In this document: positions 25,547-34,957 of the stretch, piece by piece
Layout of the letters: every line of letters starts with the position of its first letter
How positions within the stretch are numbered: position 1 is the stretch's first letter
Assembly (NCBI GenBank): GCA_902826055.1
Contig: CADEDJ010000016.1
Location: forward strand, 1,936 to 52,161
Length of the DNA stretch: 50,226 nucleotides
Origin: an uncultured Nitrosomonas sp.
GTDB taxonomy: Bacteria > Pseudomonadota > Gammaproteobacteria > Burkholderiales > Nitrosomonadaceae
Reading direction: 5' to 3'
Made by a program: the position numbers and the translations under genes
The notes under the pieces: generated by a model
The model's input: the letters and a program-made list of their open reading frames with translations, nothing else
Database searches by the model: none
Told to the model about the DNA's origin: nothing

Positions 25547-25795
25547 TTTAACTTCTCCATTATGTGTTATTAAGGAAGTCAGTTTTTACACACTAACCAT
25601 TCAAACATGAATTTATCACAATCATAAATATCATGGCCATTTCTTTTGAAAATCTTATGATTTTAGCCGTCGCACTATAGCATAATTCTAGTTAATCTAA
25701 TACTTTTTAATGGCTGTTTTTATTTGCAAAAAGGATACTCAGGTTTGTCCTTGTGTAATTATTCTTCATCAATGAATTTAAAATGTTACTAAATT

Positions 25796-26176
25796 TCAAC
25801 AATTTTCAATGAAGATGGCAGCAGCAACACGGCGACCTTCTTCTGCTAAAATATTATAGGTGCGGCAGCAAGCTTTTGTGTCCATAACCTCAATACCAAT
25901 ACCTAATTTTACTAAATTACTGAGTAAGGAATGATCGGGAAATTGAAGCTTTGCCCCCGTTCCTAGAATGATGATTTCTGGTGTATGTAATAATACACTT
26001 TGAAAATGTGGAATTTCTAATTGTGAAACTGGTGGGGTTAACCAATCGTCAATTAGAAAATCGGGCAGTACGATTAGGCTTTTTTCATAGCGCGTTTGAT
26101 TTATTTGTACATAACTATCACCATAGCCCGTGAAAACGTTTTGATGGGCAAAATTTGCAAGATGTAATTTCAACAA
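25796..26176 (-). CDS. Mth938-like domain protein
   Basis: A 126-residue protein of the Mth938/NDUFAF3-like family (DUF498). Segments LIVLPDFLIDDWLTPPVSQ, TPEIIILGTGAKLQFPDHSLLSNL and GIGIEVMDTKACCRTYNILAEEGRRVAAAIF match the typical fold and its conserved EGR motif. Bacterial members have no settled function; the mitochondrial relative helps assemble respiratory complex I. The tandem Cys-Cys here replaces the TaaACrTYN layout seen in relatives only slightly. It lies between two other minus-strand genes without tight coupling. Confidence 0.85.
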   Translation of the reverse strand: MLKLHLANFAHQNVFTGYGDSYVQINQTRYEKSLIVLPDFLIDDWLTPPVSQLEIPHFQSVLLHTPEIIILGTGAKLQFPDHSLLSNLVKLGIGIEVMDTKACCRTYNILAEEGRRVAAAIFIENC

Positions 26177-26288
26177 CCTACTCCCTATTGCTAAGTTTGA
26201 TAGTAATGATTATGCATTAATGAAATGAAAATACAAGATCGTAGGGAAGTTTCCTTAGCTACCATAGGCAGTTTTGAATAATTCTGGA

Positions 26289-26552
26289 CTATTGTTTATT
26301 TTTGTTGGCTATTTTGTTTTCAACAAAATTAATTAAAGTACCAAGCGTTTGAAATGTTTGAGCGCTGATTTCATCGTCATTAATTGAGATTGAGAAATTT
26401 TTTTCAAGTGCCAAGATAACAGATACTACGGCAACTGAATCAAGCTCCGGGATATTTCCTAGTAATAAAGTATCCGTGGTGATGGTGCTGATTCGTTCAT
26501 TCAATCCTAAGACGTCAGCTAAAATTTTTTTTATTTTAGTGGTGTGGTTCAT
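26289..26552 (-). CDS. Acyl carrier protein
   Basis: An 87-residue four-helix carrier protein. The phosphopantetheine site is the serine in PELDSVAVV (about residue 38), with a following helix VVSVILALEKNFSISI. It differs from the housekeeping AcpP (DSLD motif) and resembles dedicated carriers found next to exosortase or polyketide-like loci. No such synthase is in the window; the neighbours are an Mth938-like gene and flgA. Its acyl or aminoacyl substrate is unknown. It starts at ATG 26552. Confidence 0.85.
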   Translation of the reverse strand: MNHTTKIKKILADVLGLNERISTITTDTLLLGNIPELDSVAVVSVILALEKNFSISINDDEISAQTFQTLGTLINFVENKIANKNKQ

Positions 26553-26691
26553 CCGGTTAGCAACTTAATCGAATCTTGTTGTGTATGCAATGATGCATAA
26601 TAATTATAAAATTGATCGCAAACTTTGATTGTTTTTTTATGATATAAACCAAAAGACATTTGAATAATAATATTTTTGTTATTGATGCTAA

Positions 26692-27414
26692 CTATGGTTG
26701 CACTTCAACGATTGAATTAATTCGAGCAATGCCACTGATAATTCGGCCGGATTTGTTGCGAACTTGAACAATTTGACCTTCTGCGGCATCAGTTAAAGCC
26801 AAACCTTCCGAACTGATACTAAAACCTCGTCCTTGAATAACTAAATTAACTTTTTGTCCGCGGGAGATAACATAAGGTGCGCGTAACATTTGCTGTCGCA
26901 AGGGTTGCCCGACACTAAGGTTGGTGGTGGCAACTTTGCCGATCACTTGGTCTGTGCTGGTAAATATACCTTCTGGCATTTGTGTCAGATTGGTATTTTG
27001 TAACGTTATATCCTCGTAAGTAAGGGCCTGTCCAGTTGAGACAGGCCGGATTATATGTAGTACATTGGCCATTACATTTACTTCAACTTGAATGTAAATT
27101 GTCCAGCTTGCAAATTGGCTATTGCAACGAACTCCAACTGAAGTTTTACCCCATAAACGCCCTCCAGTCGGTATAAAAAGTTCTAATTCTGGGCATTTTG
27201 GTAGATTGAGATGAGGGTCCATCTTATCAAGATTCGCAGTAACTTGTCCTGGTAATGTGGTGGTATTAGTGTAAATAAAATTCTCAACTGCATTCTTAAT
27301 CAATGAAATATCCTGGTGTTGGGGGGCAGTTTTATGCTGTGATGCCAACAGAAATGAAGAAGAAAGTGAAAGCTTGAGTAAGCAGAGTATTAACACTAAA
27401 TAGTGCATCATCAT
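26692..27414 (-). CDS. flgA: Flagellar basal body P-ring formation protein FlgA
   Basis: A 240-residue periplasmic chaperone. It has an N-terminal signal peptide (LVLILCLLKLSLSSSFLLA, cleavage about residue 25) and a C-terminal SAF/FlgA domain (VLHIIRPVSTGQALTYEDITLQN, then VIQGRGFSISSEGLALTDAAEGQIVQVRNKSGRIISGI). FlgA helps FlgI assemble into the P ring around the distal rod. It is divergent from flgB, the arrangement typical of peritrichous proteobacteria. No flgM or flgN follows it on the minus strand, so the anti-sigma gene must be elsewhere. Confidence 0.94.
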   Translation of the reverse strand: MMMHYLVLILCLLKLSLSSSFLLASQHKTAPQHQDISLIKNAVENFIYTNTTTLPGQVTANLDKMDPHLNLPKCPELELFIPTGGRLWGKTSVGVRCNSQFASWTIYIQVEVNVMANVLHIIRPVSTGQALTYEDITLQNTNLTQMPEGIFTSTDQVIGKVATTNLSVGQPLRQQMLRAPYVISRGQKVNLVIQGRGFSISSEGLALTDAAEGQIVQVRNKSGRIISGIARINSIVEVQP

Positions 27415-27549
27415 TTATTCGATTATTGGTTCTTGCCGTTTTCGGCAATTATTGCCGCAATATTATTATCTTAAATAAGTATCTGAAAACTTATTGTTTA
27501 GAGATAGCATCTATTTCTTGTCCTTTTCGATAATTGATGGGTTAATCAG

Positions 27550-27579
27550 AGCATTTATTATACTGGCATGCTAAATGCT
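27550..27579. promoter_or_regulatory. Inverted repeat in the flgA/flgB divergent promoter region
   Basis: Perfect 8-bp arms AGCATTTA (27550-27557) and TAAATGCT (27572-27579) with a 14-base spacer, lying 41 bases before the flgB start. TATACT at 27559-27564, within the spacer, could be a -10 element, so a bound regulator would sit over the promoter. FlhDC-like binding is possible, but the match to its box was not established. Confidence 0.45.
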
Positions 27580-27619
27580 ATCAAAAGATTGAGAAATTTA
27601 TATACTCAGGATTAATGAA

Positions 27620-28030
27620 ATGATTAACAAACTAGATAAAGAATTAAATTTTCATCATCAAGCTTTAAGCTTAAGAGTTGCTCGGCAAGAGTTACTTTCA
27701 AGTAATGTTGCTAACGCAGATACTCCGAATTTTAAAGCAAGGGATATCAATTTTACTAGTGTGCTAAATGAGAAATTGTCATCACGTACAAATTCTAATG
27801 CAGTTAATTTAAATACGACATCTCCATTACATTTTAATTCTGCTGCTCAAGATATTTTGGGAGACAACCTGTTATATCGGGTTCCTTTACAACCCAGTGC
27901 GGATGGTAACACAGTCGATATGGATATGGAACGTACTCAATTTGCTGATAACGCGATTAAGTATGATGCGAGTATCACGTTTATCAATAATGAGTTTAGA
28001 AATTTAATGTTAGCTATGCAGGAGAGATAG
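27620..28030 (+). CDS. flgB: Flagellar proximal rod protein FlgB
   Basis: A 136-residue rod protein. The N-terminal helix contains [29 protein letters not shown], the rod-protein signature, and the C-terminal helix [25 protein letters not shown] completes the paired coiled ends. FlgB forms the proximal rod through the periplasm after export by the flagellar type III system. It opens a plus-strand run flgBCDEFGHIJKL. flgC starts one base after its stop codon, so translation is coupled. Confidence 0.95.
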   Translation: MINKLDKELNFHHQALSLRVARQELLSSNVANADTPNFKARDINFTSVLNEKLSSRTNSNAVNLNTTSPLHFNSAAQDILGDNLLYRVPLQPSADGNTVDMDMERTQFADNAIKYDASITFINNEFRNLMLAMQER

Positions 28031-28031
28031 T

Positions 28032-28436
28032 ATGTCATTATTTAATGTATTTGATATTGCCAGCTCAGCGATGTCGGCACAATCTCAGCGTTTGAATGTT
28101 GTAGCTAGTAATCTCTCGAATGCTGACAGCGTTACTAGTTCAACAGGTGAGCCCTACCGTGGTCGTCAAGTTATTTTCAGCACCTTACAAGCGGCAGGAA
28201 ATGGTGCGAGTGGTGTTAAAGTTGCCGGCGTTGTTCATGATCCTTCACCAATGCGCCAAGTATTTGAGCCTAAACATCCACTCGCGGACAAGAACGGCTA
28301 TGTAACGATGCCAAATGTGAATGTCGTAGACGAAATGGTCAACATGATGTCTGCGTCACGCTCATATCAAAATAGTGTGGATATGATGAATACCACCAAA
28401 TCACTATTACAGAAAACACTGACTATTGGTCAATAA
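28032..28436 (+). CDS. flgC: Flagellar proximal rod protein FlgC
   Basis: A 134-residue rod protein. It has the N-terminal signature [27 protein letters not shown] and the C-terminal [42 protein letters not shown]. These helices pack against FlgB and FlgF in the rod. Its length is standard for the family. It follows flgB by one base and is followed after 11 bases by flgD. Confidence 0.96.
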   Translation: MSLFNVFDIASSAMSAQSQRLNVVASNLSNADSVTSSTGEPYRGRQVIFSTLQAAGNGASGVKVAGVVHDPSPMRQVFEPKHPLADKNGYVTMPNVNVVDEMVNMMSASRSYQNSVDMMNTTKSLLQKTLTIGQ

Positions 28437-28447
28437 AGGAGTTCGTG

Positions 28448-29110
28448 ATGAGTTCTATTCAACAAACCAGTTCACAAACAGTTTCTTCGGCAACCACAAG
28501 TGTAACTGCTAAAAAAGCAGCGGAGAATCCACAGGATCGTTTTTTAAAGCTTTTAGTTACTCAGATGAAAAATCAAGATCCGTTAAAACCTCTGGATAAT
28601 GCTGAGGTTACTAGTCAGTTAGCGCAGATTAGTACGGTGACTGGTATAGATAAATTAAATAACACACTTCAAATTCTGAACTCTGATGTAGAAGACAGCC
28701 TGTCCGTGGAAGCAACAAACATGATAGGACATAATGCATTTGTTTCTGGAAACATCATTGAACTAAAAGAAGGTTCAGCCAAAGTCGGCTTTGAATTAGA
28801 ACAACCGGTGGATCAATTGACTGTAACTATCAAAGACAGTGCAGGTTTAGTTGTTAGGGAAATTGATCTTAAAGCGTACTCAGAAGGTATAAGTTCGATT
28901 TCATGGGATGGCAAAACCAATAGTGGTTCAACCGCACCTGAAGGGACTTACACATTTGAAGTAACTGCAGAACAAGGTGGAGATAACATAAAAGTTACCC
29001 CACTTGCGTTGGGTTCGATAAAAAGTGTTTCTACCGGTGATGACGGCACATTACTTGACATGGGTAAATTGGGCCTAATCAATTTATCAAACGTTAAGCA
29101 AGTATTTTGA
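28448..29110 (+). CDS. flgD: Flagellar hook cap/assembly protein FlgD
   Basis: A 220-residue hook scaffold. The N-terminal part has the family core DRFLKLLVTQMKNQDPLKPLDNAEVTSQLAQIS. The C-terminal half has the FlgD Ig-like/tudor fold (ISSISWDGKTNSGSTAPEGTYTFEVTA). FlgD caps the growing hook so that FlgE can be added. ATG 28448 is preferred over the GTG at 28445 because AGGAG lies at the right distance (28437-28441). flgE starts 13 bases downstream of the stop. Confidence 0.95.
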   Translation: MSSIQQTSSQTVSSATTSVTAKKAAENPQDRFLKLLVTQMKNQDPLKPLDNAEVTSQLAQISTVTGIDKLNNTLQILNSDVEDSLSVEATNMIGHNAFVSGNIIELKEGSAKVGFELEQPVDQLTVTIKDSAGLVVREIDLKAYSEGISSISWDGKTNSGSTAPEGTYTFEVTAEQGGDNIKVTPLALGSIKSVSTGDDGTLLDMGKLGLINLSNVKQVF

Positions 29111-29123
29111 TTAGGAGATCATT

Positions 29124-30386
29124 ATGAGTTTTCAACATGGTTTAAGTGGATTGAATGCTGCTTCCACAAATTTGGATGTTATTGGAAACAATATTGCTAA
29201 TGCAAATACAGCAGGATTCAAGCAATCTCGCGCCCAATTTACCGACATTTTGGCAAACTCACTGGGTGGATCGGGTTCATCTCAAGTAGGCATTGGCGCT
29301 AAAGTATCTACAATCGCACAAGCATTTGATCAAGGAAATATTTCACCTACAAATAATCCATTGGATATTGCGATTAATGGTCAAGGTTTTTTTCGATTTG
29401 ATCAGGGCGGAGTTGTTAGTTATAGCAGAAATGGTCAGTTTCGTGTCGACGAAGCCGGATTTCTTGTTAATAATAATGGTGCAAACCTTACAGGATATGC
29501 AGCAGACGAAAATGGTGCTATTGATGCTAGTAAACCAACCAATTTACGACTGACTACTACTGATCTTCCTCCCAAGGTAACGTCGGCTTTTGAGTGGGGA
29601 TTTACTCTCGATTCACGTAAACCTGTACCTGTAGATTCTACTTTTAGTATCAATAATGGAAATAGTTATACACATACATCATCAGGTGAAATTTTTGATA
29701 GCTTGGGTAATCCACATGTTATCGCTGTTTATTTTCAAAAATCAGCAACAGCGAATACTTGGAACACGTATGTCACAATTGATGGGCAAGCGGATAGTGC
29801 AGGTTTGCCTACTGGAGTTACATTAGATGGCGGTATTTCAAAAACATTAGAATTCAGTGGAACTGGAGAAATGATTACTCCAGTAGATCCAATTGCTGTA
29901 TCGGTGGATTTGACAGCTATTGATTCAACATTAGGTGCGTCTACACCTTTAAATTTTACTTTGGATTTAACAACTACTAAACAATATGGGGCCGATTTTG
30001 GTACCAATTTAATTACTCAAGATGGTTATGCTTCCAGTCGATTGGCTGGTTTTACCACTTCCGCCACGGGTGAAATTCAAGGCAATTATAGTAATGGTCA
30101 AAGTAAAACAATTGGTCAAATTGTTTTAGCTAATTTTATTAATCCACAAGGACTCAATCCTATCGGCGATGGTCGCTGGGTAGAATCGGCAAGTTCGGGT
30201 CAACCATTGGTTGGAGCCCCTAAGACTGGAACTTTGGGTGTATTGCAACCTTCTGCTATTGAAGATGCTAATGTTGATTTAACATCTGAATTGGTAAAAA
30301 TGATAACTGCACAACGTATGTATCAAGCAAATGCTAAATCTATTGAAACTCAAGATGCGATTTTGCAGACACTAGTTAATCTTTAA
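29124..30386 (+). CDS. flgE: Flagellar hook protein FlgE
   Basis: A 420-residue hook protein. The N-terminal axial motif is SGLNAASTNLDVIGNNIANANTAGFK, and the C-terminal one is NVDLTSELVKMITAQRMYQANAKSIETQDAIL. The central D1/D2 region (about 75-300) includes the DSLGNPHVIAVYF and INPQGL segments typical of FlgE. It polymerises into the universal joint between rod and filament. The preceding GGAGATC is a good ribosome-binding site. Length agrees with FlgE of other betaproteobacteria. Confidence 0.96.
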   Translation: MSFQHGLSGLNAASTNLDVIGNNIANANTAGFKQSRAQFTDILANSLGGSGSSQVGIGAKVSTIAQAFDQGNISPTNNPLDIAINGQGFFRFDQGGVVSYSRNGQFRVDEAGFLVNNNGANLTGYAADENGAIDASKPTNLRLTTTDLPPKVTSAFEWGFTLDSRKPVPVDSTFSINNGNSYTHTSSGEIFDSLGNPHVIAVYFQKSATANTWNTYVTIDGQADSAGLPTGVTLDGGISKTLEFSGTGEMITPVDPIAVSVDLTAIDSTLGASTPLNFTLDLTTTKQYGADFGTNLITQDGYASSRLAGFTTSATGEIQGNYSNGQSKTIGQIVLANFINPQGLNPIGDGRWVESASSGQPLVGAPKTGTLGVLQPSAIEDANVDLTSELVKMITAQRMYQANAKSIETQDAILQTLVNL

Positions 30387-30415
30387 TTCCTTATTAGACG
30401 CTTAAGTGGAAACTC

Positions 30416-31159
30416 ATGGATAGACTTATTTACACATCAATGACTGGAGCAAATCATACGTTGAACCAGCAAGCAACTGTCGCACATAATCTTGCAAACG
30501 CTTCAACCACAGGTTTCCGGGCTGAAAATAATGCATTTCGAGCAATTCCGATATTTGGCGATGGGTTACCTACGCGTGCGTTTGTTGTCGATTCAACAGT
30601 AAGCGCAGATTTAACGCCTGGCCCATTACAAACAACAGGACGCGACCTGGATGTTGCAGTTAAAGGTGCTGGCTGGATTACCGTGCAACTGGATAATGGA
30701 GAAGAAGCTTATACCAGGAATGGTAGCTTACAAGTAAGCCCCAATGGTATTTTGTTAACACAAAATGGACTGAAAGTAAAAGGTGAAACGGGTTTTATTA
30801 CAATTCCTCCAGATACCCGTATCACGATTGGAGTCGATGGGACTGTATCTTCTGTTCCGATTAGTCCTCAACCCAATACAGTAGCTGCAGTGGGGCGTAT
30901 TAAACTGGTCAATCCTCCCGAGGAAAATCTTATTAAAGGTGCTGATAGTTTATTTCGTCTCAAAGATGGAAGCCAGGCTCCCATTGACGCTAGAGTAAGA
31001 TTGGTAGATGGAACGTTGGAAGGTAGTAATGTAAATGTTGTACATGAAATGGTCAGCATGATAACACTTGCTCGTCAATTCGATATGCAAATGAAAATGT
31101 TGGAAAGTGCACAGCATAACGCACAGCAAGCCAGTGAAATAATGGTTTTAAGAGCTTAA
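30416..31159 (+). CDS. flgF: Flagellar distal rod protein FlgF
   Basis: A 247-residue rod protein. The start MDRLIYTSMTGANHTLNQQATVAHNLANASTTGFR is diagnostic for FlgF, as is the closing NVVHEMVSMITLARQFDMQMKMLESAQHNAQQASEIM. FlgF joins the proximal rod (FlgBC) to the distal rod (FlgG). It lies 29 bases after flgE and 29 bases before flgG in the same operon. Confidence 0.95.
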   Translation: MDRLIYTSMTGANHTLNQQATVAHNLANASTTGFRAENNAFRAIPIFGDGLPTRAFVVDSTVSADLTPGPLQTTGRDLDVAVKGAGWITVQLDNGEEAYTRNGSLQVSPNGILLTQNGLKVKGETGFITIPPDTRITIGVDGTVSSVPISPQPNTVAAVGRIKLVNPPEENLIKGADSLFRLKDGSQAPIDARVRLVDGTLEGSNVNVVHEMVSMITLARQFDMQMKMLESAQHNAQQASEIMVLRA

Positions 31160-31188
31160 TCAGATAAAAATAAAGGAGATAAATTATT

Positions 31189-31971
31189 ATGATACGTTCG
31201 TTATGGATTTCCAAAACTGGTCTTGATGCACAGCAAACTAAAATGGATGTTGTAGCCAATAACCTGGCTAATGTCAGCACAAATGGATTTAAGCGTGCTC
31301 GTGCAGTTTTTGAGGATTTATTATATCAAAACGTGCGTCAACCTGGAGCTCAATCTTCTCAACAAACTCAATTGCCATCGGGTTTACAATTAGGAACGGG
31401 TGTTAAACCAGTTGCTACTGAAAACATATTTACCCAAGGAGACTTGCAGAAAACTGATAATCCACGCGATGTTGCTATACGCGGTATGGGATTTTTTCAA
31501 GTATTGTTACCCGATGGTACAGCAGCCTACACACGTGATGGTGCTTTTCAATCTGATCTTAATGGACAGCTAGTAACATCAAGCGGCTACGCGGTTCAGC
31601 CAGCAATCGTTGTACCGCCGAATACTACAGGTATTACTATAGCACGCGATGGCACAGTTTCTGCAACGGTGCCGGGATCGGCTGCACCGATTCAAGTGGG
31701 TAATATTCAGTTAACCAGTTTTATTAATCCTTCCGGATTACAAAAAATGGGTGAAAATCTCTATATGGAAACCGCATCTAGTGGAGCACCTAATCAAAAT
31801 GCTCCTGGCACTAATGGACTTGGATTATTAGAACAAAACTTTGTTGAGACTTCGAATGTTAACGTTGTGGAGGAATTAGTCAGTATGATTCAAACACAAC
31901 GCGCTTATGAAATGAATTCTAAATCGATTGAAACTTCAGATCAGATGTTGCAACGGCTATCTCAATTATAA
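31189..31971 (+). CDS. flgG: Flagellar distal rod protein FlgG
   Basis: A 260-residue rod protein. The N-terminal [57 protein letters not shown] is highly conserved in FlgG, including the FlgG-specific insertion after FEDLLYQ that keeps the rod straight. The end is [36 protein letters not shown]. FlgG forms the distal rod that crosses the L and P rings. A GGAG ribosome-binding site lies before ATG 31189. Length is standard. Confidence 0.97.
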   Translation: MIRSLWISKTGLDAQQTKMDVVANNLANVSTNGFKRARAVFEDLLYQNVRQPGAQSSQQTQLPSGLQLGTGVKPVATENIFTQGDLQKTDNPRDVAIRGMGFFQVLLPDGTAAYTRDGAFQSDLNGQLVTSSGYAVQPAIVVPPNTTGITIARDGTVSATVPGSAAPIQVGNIQLTSFINPSGLQKMGENLYMETASSGAPNQNAPGTNGLGLLEQNFVETSNVNVVEELVSMIQTQRAYEMNSKSIETSDQMLQRLSQL

Positions 31972-31997
31972 TTGAGATAGACTCGGAGAATGAGATA

Positions 31998-32720
31998 ATG
32001 AGTATCGATTTGATCAAACCTAACAAAAATCATTGCACTTATGTATTGAGTGTATTAGTTATTGTTTTGTTGATGTCGGGTTGTTCCATAACACCATCTA
32101 CAACGGCTTATCAGCCTTATTCTTTGCGACCACCACAGCAAAGTGGAGCGGTTACTCAACCTAATGGAGCAATTTTCCAGGCTATTAATAGCACTACTAA
32201 TGGTGTTCGTTATACACCATTATTCGAAGATCGGAGAGCACGAAGTATTGGCGACACAATTATTGTAACCTTAAAAGAAAAAACAAATGCTAGTAAGAGT
32301 TCAGGTAGTAATGTTGATCGCTCTGGAGGTATTGATTTCTCAGTTCCTAATCTTTTAGGTGTTCCTCTAAGCCTGTTACAAAAGAATGCGACTATTGAAG
32401 CCAACTCTAATAACAAATTTGACGGCAGTGGTGCTAGTTCTAGCAAGAATGATTTTACTGGCACGATTACAGTAACGGTTATAGAAGCACTACCTAACGG
32501 AAATCTGGTAGTTAGTGGAGAGAAACAAATTGGAATTAATCAAGGGCAAGAATTTATAAGACTTTCTGGTGTAGTCAATCCAATCCATATCATTGGAAAT
32601 ACAATTTCATCAATTCAAATTGCTGATGCGCGCATTGAATATCGTGCTAATGGATACATTGACGAAGCACAAACGATGGGTTGGCTATCACGCTTCTTTC
32701 TGACAGTTTCGCCATTTTAA
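31998..32720 (+). CDS. flgH: Flagellar L-ring lipoprotein FlgH
   Basis: A 240-residue outer-membrane lipoprotein. The lipobox LMSGC places the lipidated cysteine at residue 29 after a hydrophobic signal ([14 protein letters not shown]). The core has [28 protein letters not shown] and the terminal [24 protein letters not shown], both typical of the L-ring. It assembles into the ring in the outer membrane through which the rod passes. It follows flgG by 26 bases and precedes flgI by 19. Confidence 0.96.
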   Translation: MSIDLIKPNKNHCTYVLSVLVIVLLMSGCSITPSTTAYQPYSLRPPQQSGAVTQPNGAIFQAINSTTNGVRYTPLFEDRRARSIGDTIIVTLKEKTNASKSSGSNVDRSGGIDFSVPNLLGVPLSLLQKNATIEANSNNKFDGSGASSSKNDFTGTITVTVIEALPNGNLVVSGEKQIGINQGQEFIRLSGVVNPIHIIGNTISSIQIADARIEYRANGYIDEAQTMGWLSRFFLTVSPF

Positions 32721-32739
32721 AAAGCCATATACGAAGATT

Positions 32740-33849
32740 ATGAAAATACAAAGCATAATTGTTTATTCTTTTTTGATTCTTGGCGTAATTCTACCTGGTT
32801 TTTGTAGTGCGGATCGCATTAAAGATTTGGCATCTATTCAAGGGGTTCGTGGTAATCAATTGATAGGATATGGATTAGTTGTAGGCCTAGATGGTAGTGG
32901 TGATATGACAACCCAGACACCATTTACAGTACAAAGCATCATTAACATGCTTGGTCAATTAGGCATAAACTTACCACCTGGTACCAATTTACAACTACGC
33001 AATGTTGCCGCTGTTATGGTAACGGCTACACTACCGGCATTCGCTAAACCTGGGCAGCCTATTGATGTTACCGTGTCTTCTATGGGGAATGCGAGAAGCC
33101 TGCGGGGAGGGACGCTGTTAATGACACCGCTCAAGGGGGCAGATAATCAAGTATATGCAATGGCCCAAGGAAATGTTTTGGTGGGTGGAATTGGTGCCGC
33201 TGCCGGGGGTAGCAGTGTGCAAGTTAACCATCTAAGTGTCGGACGAATTTCAGGTGGTGGTATCGTAGAACGTGAGGTTCCCACGACCATTGGGCAAGGT
33301 GATTATATTAATCTTGAACTCAATTCGACCGACTTTACCACAGTTCATCGTATTGTGGACGTGATTAACGGAATCTATCCTGCAGCAGCGGTTGCTGTAG
33401 ATGGCCGTATGATTCAGGTAAAAGCGCCGTCTGATAATAGCCAACGTGTCATGTTTATTTCTAGAATTGAGAGTCTCGATGTAATACCTGCAAAAGCTTC
33501 GGCGAAAGTTATTGTTAATTCACGTACTGGTTCGGTGGTGATGAATCAAGCTGTAACGCTTGAAAGTAGTGCTGTTGCGCATGGAAATCTATCGATAATT
33601 ATCAATACTGAGCCTGTAATTAGTCAGCCTGGTCCATTTTCGCAAAGAGGTGAAACAGTAGTTACACAACGCTCTCAAGTCGAAATTCGCACTGATGAGG
33701 GTAATTTAATGCTCTTACCTAATGGTGCAGATTTAGGAGAAGTTGTGAAAGCTTTAACAGCAATTGGTGCAACAACTCAAGATTTACTATCTATATTGCA
33801 AGCTTTAAAAGCATCGGGTTCATTGCGTGCAGATCTAGAGATTATTTAA
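32740..33849 (+). CDS. flgI: Flagellar P-ring protein FlgI
   Basis: A 369-residue periplasmic ring protein. It has a signal peptide (IVYSFLILGVILPGFCSA, cleavage before DRIKDLASIQGVRGNQLIGYGLVVGLDGSGD, the conserved mature start). FlgI forms the P ring in peptidoglycan with the help of FlgA. The length matches the family closely. Conserved glycine-rich segments (GGIGAAAGGSSVQVNHLSVGRI) and the C-terminal LNPDGADLGEVVKAL-type stretch are present. It starts 19 bases after flgH. Confidence 0.97.
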   Translation: MKIQSIIVYSFLILGVILPGFCSADRIKDLASIQGVRGNQLIGYGLVVGLDGSGDMTTQTPFTVQSIINMLGQLGINLPPGTNLQLRNVAAVMVTATLPAFAKPGQPIDVTVSSMGNARSLRGGTLLMTPLKGADNQVYAMAQGNVLVGGIGAAAGGSSVQVNHLSVGRISGGGIVEREVPTTIGQGDYINLELNSTDFTTVHRIVDVINGIYPAAAVAVDGRMIQVKAPSDNSQRVMFISRIESLDVIPAKASAKVIVNSRTGSVVMNQAVTLESSAVAHGNLSIIINTEPVISQPGPFSQRGETVVTQRSQVEIRTDEGNLMLLPNGADLGEVVKALTAIGATTQDLLSILQALKASGSLRADLEII

Positions 33850-33866
33850 TTATAGGTCATGAAAAT

Positions 33867-34874
33867 ATGATTATTTCACCTGATACTTCCAGTAAACTCG
33901 CGATAGACGCCAAAAGTATTAGCGATCTACATCTCATGGCAAAACAAAGGCCGGATGAAGCTCTGCATAAGGCAGCACAGCAATTCGAAGCACTGTTTAT
34001 GCATATGCTACTTAAAAGTATGCGTGATGCTACACCTAAAGATGGATTATTCGATAGCCAACAAACTCAGTTCGTTACTCAAATGTATGATCAACAATTG
34101 GCTCAACATATATCAACCAGAGGAGTGGGGATTGCTGACATGATGGTGAAACAGTTGGCCCGAGCCAGTAATTTGGCAGAATCAGAAAGCTCTATGACTA
34201 AAACGAATGCTATTTTAACAACAATTAATTCTATTCATCATTCGTCTATAGTTAACGGGGAACATCCAAATGACAGATCAAGACAGTTATGGTCCAATTC
34301 TCAGACATCATTAAATGCGGGTGCTCAATTAGGAATAAAAAATTATTCTTTTGAAGGGTTATCCACTACTAATCAAGCAGAAGCACTACAAAGGAAGTTA
34401 CCCAATAATTCAGAGAACTTTGTTGATAAATTGCTACCTCATGCAAAAATTGTGTCGCAATCAACAGGTATCCCTCCGCATTTTATGCTCGCACAAGCTG
34501 CTTTGGAAAGTGGTTGGGGCAAGCACGAGATTCGTTATGCAAATAATAGTCCAAGTTACAATTTGTTTGGAATCAAAGCGGGCTTAAGTTGGAAGGGGGA
34601 TGTGGTTGAGACGGTAACTACCGAATATGTCGGAGGCGTTCCACAAAAAGTGATTGAGAAGTTTCGTGCTTATAATTCGTACGCTGAAGCGTTTAATGAT
34701 TATGCTAAGTTGTTACTCGATAATCCACGTTATGCCAAAGTTTTGAAATCCACAGATGCCGCAACATTTGCGAACGGTTTGCAACGTGCTGGGTATGCGA
34801 CTGATCCATTATATGCCGAAAAGCTAATCCGCATACTTAATAGTGAAATATTGCAGAATCGACAATTAATTTAA
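33867..34874 (+). CDS. flgJ: Bifunctional rod-cap protein / peptidoglycan hydrolase FlgJ
   Basis: A 335-residue protein with two domains. The N-terminal rod-binding domain (about residues 10-105) has AAQQFEALFMHMLLKSMRDATPKDGLFDSQQTQFVTQMYDQQLAQ. A variable Ser/Asn-rich linker (about 115-185) leads to a C-terminal GH73 glucosaminidase (about 190-335) with QAALESGWGKHEIR, which carries the catalytic Glu, and SYNLFGIKAG. It clears the murein so the rod can pass and caps rod growth. This dual-domain form is typical of beta- and gammaproteobacteria; some other groups carry only the first domain. Confidence 0.95.
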   Translation: MIISPDTSSKLAIDAKSISDLHLMAKQRPDEALHKAAQQFEALFMHMLLKSMRDATPKDGLFDSQQTQFVTQMYDQQLAQHISTRGVGIADMMVKQLARASNLAESESSMTKTNAILTTINSIHHSSIVNGEHPNDRSRQLWSNSQTSLNAGAQLGIKNYSFEGLSTTNQAEALQRKLPNNSENFVDKLLPHAKIVSQSTGIPPHFMLAQAALESGWGKHEIRYANNSPSYNLFGIKAGLSWKGDVVETVTTEYVGGVPQKVIEKFRAYNSYAEAFNDYAKLLLDNPRYAKVLKSTDAATFANGLQRAGYATDPLYAEKLIRILNSEILQNRQLI

Positions 34875-34957
34875 TGTAAGAATTGCCTTAATTATCTTTT
34901 TAGCTTGTCGATGTTATAAATATAAATTTTTTGTATATTAAGAATTAAATTAGGATT

